Source: Achromobacter seleniivolatilans (GTDB lineage: Bacteria; Pseudomonadota; Gammaproteobacteria; Burkholderiales; Burkholderiaceae_B). From it: a stretch of 64,000 nt of DNA. The DNA is taken from positions 3,844,001 through 3,908,000 of the forward strand of contig NZ_CP132976.1 of assembly GCF_030864005.1 (NCBI RefSeq), written 5' to 3'. Positions 59,558 to 64,000 of the stretch are shown here, one piece after another; the first letter of the stretch is position 1; each line of letters starts with the position of its first letter. The notes under the pieces are model-generated. The model was not told the origin of the DNA, did not search any database, and saw only the letters and a program-made list of their open reading frames with translations. A program made the translations under genes and the position numbers.

Positions 59558-60666
59558 GACAGCTCCTGCAATACGGCCAGTTGCTCGGCCGTGTCGCCCA
59601 GCAACTGATCCACGATGGTCAAGCGCTTGAAGTAATCCCCCACGTCCAATTCATCCGTCATGCCCATGCCGCCGTGCAGTTGCACAGCCAACTGCGCTAC
59701 CTGGCGGCCGGCGCGTGCAGCTTCCAGCTTGGCGGACGCGATCATGCGGCGGGCCTGCACGGCATCCGTTTCCGTCAAGGCCGCCACCGCCACATACGCC
59801 ATCGACAGCGCCAATTCCTTTGCCACCAGCATCTCGGCCAGACGATGCTGCAAAGCCTGGAACGACGCCAACGGCTGGCCGAACTGTTTACGGGTTTTCA
59901 GGTATTCAACCGTGATTTCCAGCAGCCGTTCCATCGCGCCTGCCGCATGCGAGCACAGCGCTGCCGTCCCCCAGCGCAAGGCTTGTTCCAGTGCATGGTC
60001 TGCCACGCCGCCTTCCGCCAGCAAGGCATCGGCAGGCAGCGTGACGCCATCCAGATCCAGCCGGGCGCAACGCGCGCCATCCAGCGTGGGGGTGTCGGTG
60101 ACGTCGACGCCCGCCGTTCCCGCTGGTACGGCCAGCAACAACGTCTGCCCGTCCGGACCACGTGCGCTGACCAGCCACGTCGTAGCGGCAGCGCCGTGCC
60201 AGACCAGATGTTTCGCCCCATTCAGCCGCCAGCCTTCGGCGGTCTTGGCGGCTCTGCAATCCTGGGGGGCCGTGTCGTAGCGGCGGCCAGGTTCTTGGTA
60301 GGCCACGCTGACGATGGATTCACCGGATGCAATGTCTGGCAACCAACGTCCGCGCGCCGCGTCGTCACAAGCATCAATCAACGCTGCGCCCATGACCGCG
60401 CTAGGGATCACCGGCTCGGAGACCAAGCCGCGCCCCAGCTCAACATGCACGGGCAACAAGCTGGCGGGCACTTCGCCAAATCCGCCGAAATCCTGTGAGA
60501 TGGTCAGGCCCAGCACCCCCAGCTCGGCCAATGCGCCCCAAGCCTTGGCGTCCAGCTTGCCGGTGGCCTGACGGGCACGCCGCTGGGCATACGTCCAAGA
60601 CTGGTCGACCAGACGCCGCAGGCTGTCGGCCAGCATGCGCTGTTCTTCGGTATAGATGAAATCCAT
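59554..60666 (-). CDS. Acyl-CoA dehydrogenase-like subunit lacking the catalytic glutamate
   Basis: The 370-residue protein has the acyl-CoA dehydrogenase fold: a helical N-terminus (IYTEEQRMLADSLRRLV), a mid beta domain, and the C-terminal FAD-interacting HGGMGMTDELDVGDYFKRL. The usual C-terminal EGT motif is missing, and the alternative helix position reads ALRWGTAALCSHAAG with no glutamate. That matches the non-catalytic partner of heterotetrameric dehydrogenases such as ChsE1/ChsE2. It lies 33 bases after the second dehydrogenase, whose product it probably joins. Confidence 0.83.
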   Translation of the reverse strand: MDFIYTEEQRMLADSLRRLVDQSWTYAQRRARQATGKLDAKAWGALAELGVLGLTISQDFGGFGEVPASLLPVHVELGRGLVSEPVIPSAVMGAALIDACDDAARGRWLPDIASGESIVSVAYQEPGRRYDTAPQDCRAAKTAEGWRLNGAKHLVWHGAAATTWLVSARGPDGQTLLLAVPAGTAGVDVTDTPTLDGARCARLDLDGVTLPADALLAEGGVADHALEQALRWGTAALCSHAAGAMERLLEITVEYLKTRKQFGQPLASFQALQHRLAEMLVAKELALSMAYVAVAALTETDAVQARRMIASAKLEAARAGRQVAQLAVQLHGGMGMTDELDVGDYFKRLTIVDQLLGDTAEQLAVLQELS

Positions 60667-60699
60667 GCGTATTCCTTACAGATTGCGCGTGAAGCCTGC

Positions 60700-61890
60700 C
60701 TACAGACCCAACACCAGGCGGGCGATGATGCCCTTCTGCACTTCGGTCGTGCCGCCGTAGATCGAGGTCTTGCGCATGTCGGCATAGCCTGCGCCAGACG
60801 CCGCCGCCATCTCGGGCCCCGGCCCGTGAAAACCGGCGTCCGCCTCCAGCCAATCCGGGTCGTAGGGCCAGGCATCCGGACCTGCAATCTCCATTTGCAG
60901 CATGGCCAGATCTTGCTGGATCTCGGACCCGCGAATCTTCAGCACCGAGGCCTCGGGACCAGGTGTGCCGTCGTTGCTGGACGCCACGCGCAACAGCAGC
61001 ATTTCAAGCGCCATGATGTCGACTTCGATCCGCGAGATGCGGTCGCAAAAACGGCTATCCGACAGCAAGGGTTTGCCATGCGACACCGCACGCGACGCCA
61101 TGTCTTTCAAGATGCCCAGTTCGCGGTGGCAATGGCCCAGCCCGGCGATACCGGTGCGTTCATGGCCCAGCAGATACTTTGCGTAGGTCCAGCCCTGATT
61201 CTCTTCGCCCACCAGATTGGCCGCCGGCACGCGCACGTTTTCCAGCCAGACCTCGTTCACGTCATGGCCGCCGTCCAGCGTACGGATGGGGCGTACCGTG
61301 ACGCCCGGCGAGCGCATATCCAGCAGCAGCATCGAGATGCCGCGCTGCGCGCGCGCATCGGGGTCCGTGCGCACCAGGCAGAACATCCAGTCGGCGTACT
61401 GCGCCAGCGTGGTCCAGGTCTTCTGGCCATTGACGACGTAGTCATCGCCATCGCGTTCCGCGCGAGTCTTGAGCGACGCCAGATCCGATCCGGAGCCGGG
61501 TTCGGAGTAGCCCTGGCACCACCAGTCTTCCACTCGTGGAATGCGGGGCAGCAGCCGCGCCTGTTGTTCGGCGCTGGCGTACTTCATCAGCACCGGTCCG
61601 ATCATCGACAGACCAAAAGGAAGCAGACGCGGCGCGCCCGCCTTGAAGCACTCGACCTCGAAGATCAGCCGCTGCAACGCGTTCCAGCCGGTTCCGCCAT
61701 GTTCCACCGGCCAGTTGGGCGCGCCCCAGCCTTGATCAGCCAGGATGTTGTGCCAGCGCACGTAGTCGTCCCGTTCCAAGCGCTGATGCTGCAATACCTT
61801 ATTGCGGATATCGGCCGGCAGCTTGGCGGTGGCGAATGCGCGCACCTCGTCGCGGAATTGGCGCTCTTCTGGCGTCCAGGTCAGGTTCAT
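60700..61890 (-). CDS. Acyl-CoA dehydrogenase, probable catalytic subunit of a heteromeric pair
   Basis: The 396-residue flavoprotein has GYSEPGSGSDLASLKTRA and NGQKTWTTLAQYADW for FAD and substrate binding, and the C-terminal SIYGGTTEVQKGIIARLVLG, where glycine replaces the MCAD-type catalytic Glu. A glutamate in LLGHERTGIAGLG sits where isovaleryl-CoA and long-chain dehydrogenases keep their base, so it may be active. A perfect AGGAGG site precedes the ATG. It leads the leftward operon that also encodes the partner subunit and a PaaG-like enzyme. Confidence 0.88.
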   Translation of the reverse strand: MNLTWTPEERQFRDEVRAFATAKLPADIRNKVLQHQRLERDDYVRWHNILADQGWGAPNWPVEHGGTGWNALQRLIFEVECFKAGAPRLLPFGLSMIGPVLMKYASAEQQARLLPRIPRVEDWWCQGYSEPGSGSDLASLKTRAERDGDDYVVNGQKTWTTLAQYADWMFCLVRTDPDARAQRGISMLLLDMRSPGVTVRPIRTLDGGHDVNEVWLENVRVPAANLVGEENQGWTYAKYLLGHERTGIAGLGHCHRELGILKDMASRAVSHGKPLLSDSRFCDRISRIEVDIMALEMLLLRVASSNDGTPGPEASVLKIRGSEIQQDLAMLQMEIAGPDAWPYDPDWLEADAGFHGPGPEMAAASGAGYADMRKTSIYGGTTEVQKGIIARLVLGL

Positions 61891-62092
61891 GGTCTACCTC
61901 CTTTGACCGGTATCTAGCCACGGCGCCGATCGCCGGACAATCTGCCTATTCCGAAGACTGGCTTCGCGCAGGATGTAGGGCGAAGAAGACCACTACGGGT
62001 CCGCAAAAGGCCAGCTTCAGCAATGAAGAATGGCCGAAGCCAGCGCCAGTGCCGACACTAGCATCCGTCATCCACTGGAATCCCATCGCACC

Positions 62093-62497
62093 ATGACTGT
62101 TTCCGATCACAAGGAAAGCGTGCCGCAGGGCGTCGAGGCGCAATACCGCCAGGCGCTCGACGAGGGCCGCTTTCTTATCCAGCACTGCACAGGCTGTGAC
62201 CGCGCCGTGTTCTATCCCCGCATGATCTGCCCGCATTGCGGCGCTGACAAACTCGGCTGGACGACACCCGACGGGCGCGGCACCGTCTATTCCACCACCG
62301 TCGTGCGCCGCAAGCCCGAGGCAGGCGGCGACTACAACGTGGCACTGATCGACCTGCAAGAAGGCGTCAGGCTCATGAGCCGCGTGGAAGGCATTGCGGC
62401 CGCCGATGTACGCATCGGCATGGCCGTGCGCGCCCAAGTAACACAACAAAATGGCCAAGGCCTCGTGGTCTTCGTTCCCAACAAGGAGGCGCCATGA
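62093..62497 (+). CDS. DUF35 zinc-ribbon/OB-fold acyl-CoA-binding protein
   Basis: The 134-residue protein has a rubredoxin-like zinc ribbon (CTGCDRAVFYPRMICPHCG) followed by an OB fold (GRGTVYSTTVVRRKP...GMAVRAQV). DUF35 proteins act as obligate partners of thiolase-fold enzymes, for example the DUF35 domain of ChsH2 with the aldolase Ltp2. Its stop overlaps the thiolase-like start by 4 bases, so the two are co-translated and probably form a complex. I used the ATG at 62093, the normal family length. Confidence 0.87.
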   Translation: MTVSDHKESVPQGVEAQYRQALDEGRFLIQHCTGCDRAVFYPRMICPHCGADKLGWTTPDGRGTVYSTTVVRRKPEAGGDYNVALIDLQEGVRLMSRVEGIAAADVRIGMAVRAQVTQQNGQGLVVFVPNKEAP

Positions 62498-63666
62498 CGC
62501 TGAATGATTTGCGCGGCGCGGTCGCGGTGGCGGGCGTGGGGCATGCCGGTTTGGGACAGGCCGCGGGCTTTACGGAAATGGAAATACTGGTGCAGGCGGC
62601 GCAGCGCGCCGTGGCCGATGCCGGTCTCACCATGCGCGACATCGACGGCATCTGCACGGCCAGCGTCGCCGCGCCCATGTGGGCGATGCCGGTGATCGAA
62701 CATCTGGGCATTCGCCCCACCTTCATCGACAGCACGATGCTGGGCGGCTCAAGCTTCGTGGCGCACTTGATGCCCGCGCTGCACGCCTTGGCATCGGGTC
62801 AGTGCAATGCCGTGCTGGTTTGCTATGGCAGCACGCAGCGCACGTCCACGTTAAGCCGCGCAGAAGTCGGCCGGGTGCGCAAGCAGTTCGATCCTCAACC
62901 GTATGAAACGCCTTACGACCCGTTAAGCCCTTTGTCGTCTTATGCGTTAGCGGCGGCCCGGCACATGCATCAGTACGGCACGCGCCGCGAACATCTGGCG
63001 CAAGTTGCGCTGGCCGCCAACCAATGGGCTCAGTTGAACCCCGAGGCTCAACTGCGCGACCCCGCCACGCTGGACCAGATTTTGTCGGCCCGCATGGTGT
63101 CTGACCCTTTAAGCGTGCGCGACTGCTGCCTGGTCACTGACGGCGCGGGCGCCTATGTGCTGGTGCGCGCCGATCGTGCGCGCGATCTGCCGCGTCCGCC
63201 CGTTTACGTGCTGGGCAACGCCACTGCGGTATGGAACCGGCAAATATCGTCCATGGAAGACCTGACCGTGACGGCAGCCGCCGAATCCGGCAAGCGCGCC
63301 TTTGAAATGGCGGGTCTGAAGCCAGAGGACATTGACGTGGTCGAGCTCTACGACGCCTTCACGATCAATACCCTGCTGTTCCTGGAAGACCTGGGCTTTT
63401 GCGGCAAAGGCGAAAGCAAGGACTTCATCGCGAACGGCGGCATCGCCCCTGGCGGCAGGCTGCCGGTCAACACCAATGGCGGCGGTCTGTGCTGTGTGCA
63501 TCCCGGCATGTATGGCGTCTTCATCATGATCGAAGCTGTCCGGCAATTGCGCGGCGAATGCGAAGCACGGCAGGTCTCCGGCGCGCAATTGGCATTGGTG
63601 CATGGCAACGGCGGAACGCTGTCCAGCCAATCGACCGCAATCCTGGGAACCCAGGCCACTCTTTGA
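62494..63666 (+). CDS. Thiolase-fold protein of the SCP-x/Ltp2 group, lacking the nucleophilic cysteine
   Basis: The 390-residue protein has the thiolase fold, but at the nucleophile position (about residues 83-88) it reads LGGSSF with no cysteine. The C-terminal CxGxG motif is replaced by HGNGGTLSSQ. A conserved tyrosine lies in ELYDAFTINTLL near residue 286, and NTNGGGLCCVHPGMYG keeps the histidine. This pattern is typical of Ltp2-type retro-aldolases, which cleave 3-hydroxyacyl-CoAs when paired with a DUF35 protein, rather than of true thiolases. It is coupled to a DUF35 gene upstream. Confidence 0.83.
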   Translation: MTLNDLRGAVAVAGVGHAGLGQAAGFTEMEILVQAAQRAVADAGLTMRDIDGICTASVAAPMWAMPVIEHLGIRPTFIDSTMLGGSSFVAHLMPALHALASGQCNAVLVCYGSTQRTSTLSRAEVGRVRKQFDPQPYETPYDPLSPLSSYALAAARHMHQYGTRREHLAQVALAANQWAQLNPEAQLRDPATLDQILSARMVSDPLSVRDCCLVTDGAGAYVLVRADRARDLPRPPVYVLGNATAVWNRQISSMEDLTVTAAAESGKRAFEMAGLKPEDIDVVELYDAFTINTLLFLEDLGFCGKGESKDFIANGGIAPGGRLPVNTNGGGLCCVHPGMYGVFIMIEAVRQLRGECEARQVSGAQLALVHGNGGTLSSQSTAILGTQATL

Positions 63667-63671
63667 ACCGC

Positions 63672-64000
63672 ATGGCAACACCGATGTCGCACGCAGCCCC
63701 CATCACCCGCATCCACGAAGTTCTGGCGTTGCAAGCGCAGCGCCAACCTAACGCTATCTGTCTGTACGAAGAAGGCGGAGGCATCCTGACCTACGCGCAA
63801 CTGTGGCAGCGCGTGCAGGCCGTGGCGGGCTGGCTGGGTGACCAGGGCATACAGCCTGGCCACCGCGTCATGATGGCGGGTGAAAACTGTGCGGCGATGA
63901 TCGCGGCCTTGTTCGGATGCAGCATGGCGGGCGCATGGCTGGTCGGCGTCAACGCGCGCCTGTCGGAGCGCGAGGTAGACAACATCCGCCAGCACGCGCA
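63672..64000 (+). CDS. AMP-dependent acyl-CoA synthetase/ligase (3' end outside window)
   Basis: The first 109 residues of an ANL-superfamily enzyme are present: RIHEVLALQAQRQPNAICLY, TYAQLWQRVQAVAGWL and GAWLVGVNARLSEREVDNI, the conserved N-terminal pattern before the ATP-binding P-loop. It starts 5 bases after the thiolase-like gene. It would activate the carboxylic acid that enters the pathway. The remaining roughly 400 residues lie to the right of the window. Confidence 0.88.
   Translation, partial: MATPMSHAAPITRIHEVLALQAQRQPNAICLYEEGGGILTYAQLWQRVQAVAGWLGDQGIQPGHRVMMAGENCAAMIAALFGCSMAGAWLVGVNARLSEREVDNIRQHA

Noticed and set aside
59581..61917. Long plus-strand open frames opposite the acyl-CoA dehydrogenase genes (305 and 363 residues)
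   Set aside because: Antisense shadows of GC-rich genes with low-complexity His/Arg/Gln translations; the dehydrogenase motifs are on the minus strand.

Overview
The window is high-GC, gene-dense bacterial chromosome with no tRNA, rRNA, insertion sequence, prophage or CRISPR array that I could see. Three things point to a betaproteobacterium of the Alcaligenaceae, most likely Achromobacter or a close Bordetella relative: two Bug/TctC-type solute-binding proteins, six LysR-type regulators beside catabolic genes, and a double-length UvrA. The genus is an inference from gene content and style, not a measured result.

Layout. 1-3.2 kb: end of a branched-chain amino acid (Liv) ABC importer with a fused permease-ATPase. 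3.3-5.4 kb: a family 2 glycosyltransferase and a divergent LysR regulator. 5.5-8.3 kb: a 42-residue basic protein and an iclR-eda-kdgK operon for 2-keto-3-deoxygluconate use. 8.55-16.2 kb: a 1928-residue tandem UvrA behind a strong LexA-type SOS box, then pabB and a pabC-like gene for p-aminobenzoate. 16.2-19.4 kb: a NahR-like regulator and a three-gene Rieske oxygenase resembling salicylate 5-hydroxylase. 19.4-24.8 kb: tcdA and a complete macA-macB-outer-membrane-factor efflux operon. 25.2-30.4 kb: an MFS transporter, chaC, pdxH, a flavin reductase, an FAD oxidoreductase and purU. 30.4-35.4 kb: a LysR regulator with an AidB-like acyl-CoA dehydrogenase, a Bug protein and a CoA-transferase. 35.5-40.5 kb: gamma-glutamyltransferase, LysR, Bug and an AEC carrier. 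40.6-53.6 kb is mainly housekeeping: fumC, tsaE-amiC, dedA, mutL-miaA, a DUF1266 protein, purM, and hda-HAD-pcnB-folK. 53.7-64 kb is accessory acyl-CoA metabolism.

How the last block works together. The right-hand 10 kb holds two CoA-ester modules around one LysR gene. The first (dehydratase, CaiB-type CoA-transferase, CitE-type lyase, joined by 4-base overlaps) has the three enzyme types needed to activate, hydrate and cleave a C5-dicarboxylate such as itaconate or mesaconate. The second is two divergent operons: a tandem acyl-CoA dehydrogenase pair with a PaaG-like hydratase/isomerase on one side, and a DUF35 protein, a thiolase-fold protein lacking the nucleophilic cysteine, and an acyl-CoA ligase running off the edge on the other. 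This parts list resembles aldolytic (Ltp2-type) side-chain degradation better than ordinary beta-oxidation, and is the most interesting candidate pathway here.

Regulatory structure is readable at several places: a LexA box and an IclR-type palindrome between iclR and uvrA, a TetR-type operator before a Bug gene, dyads in LysR-divergent gaps, an intrinsic terminator inside the hda leader, and hairpins between convergent genes.
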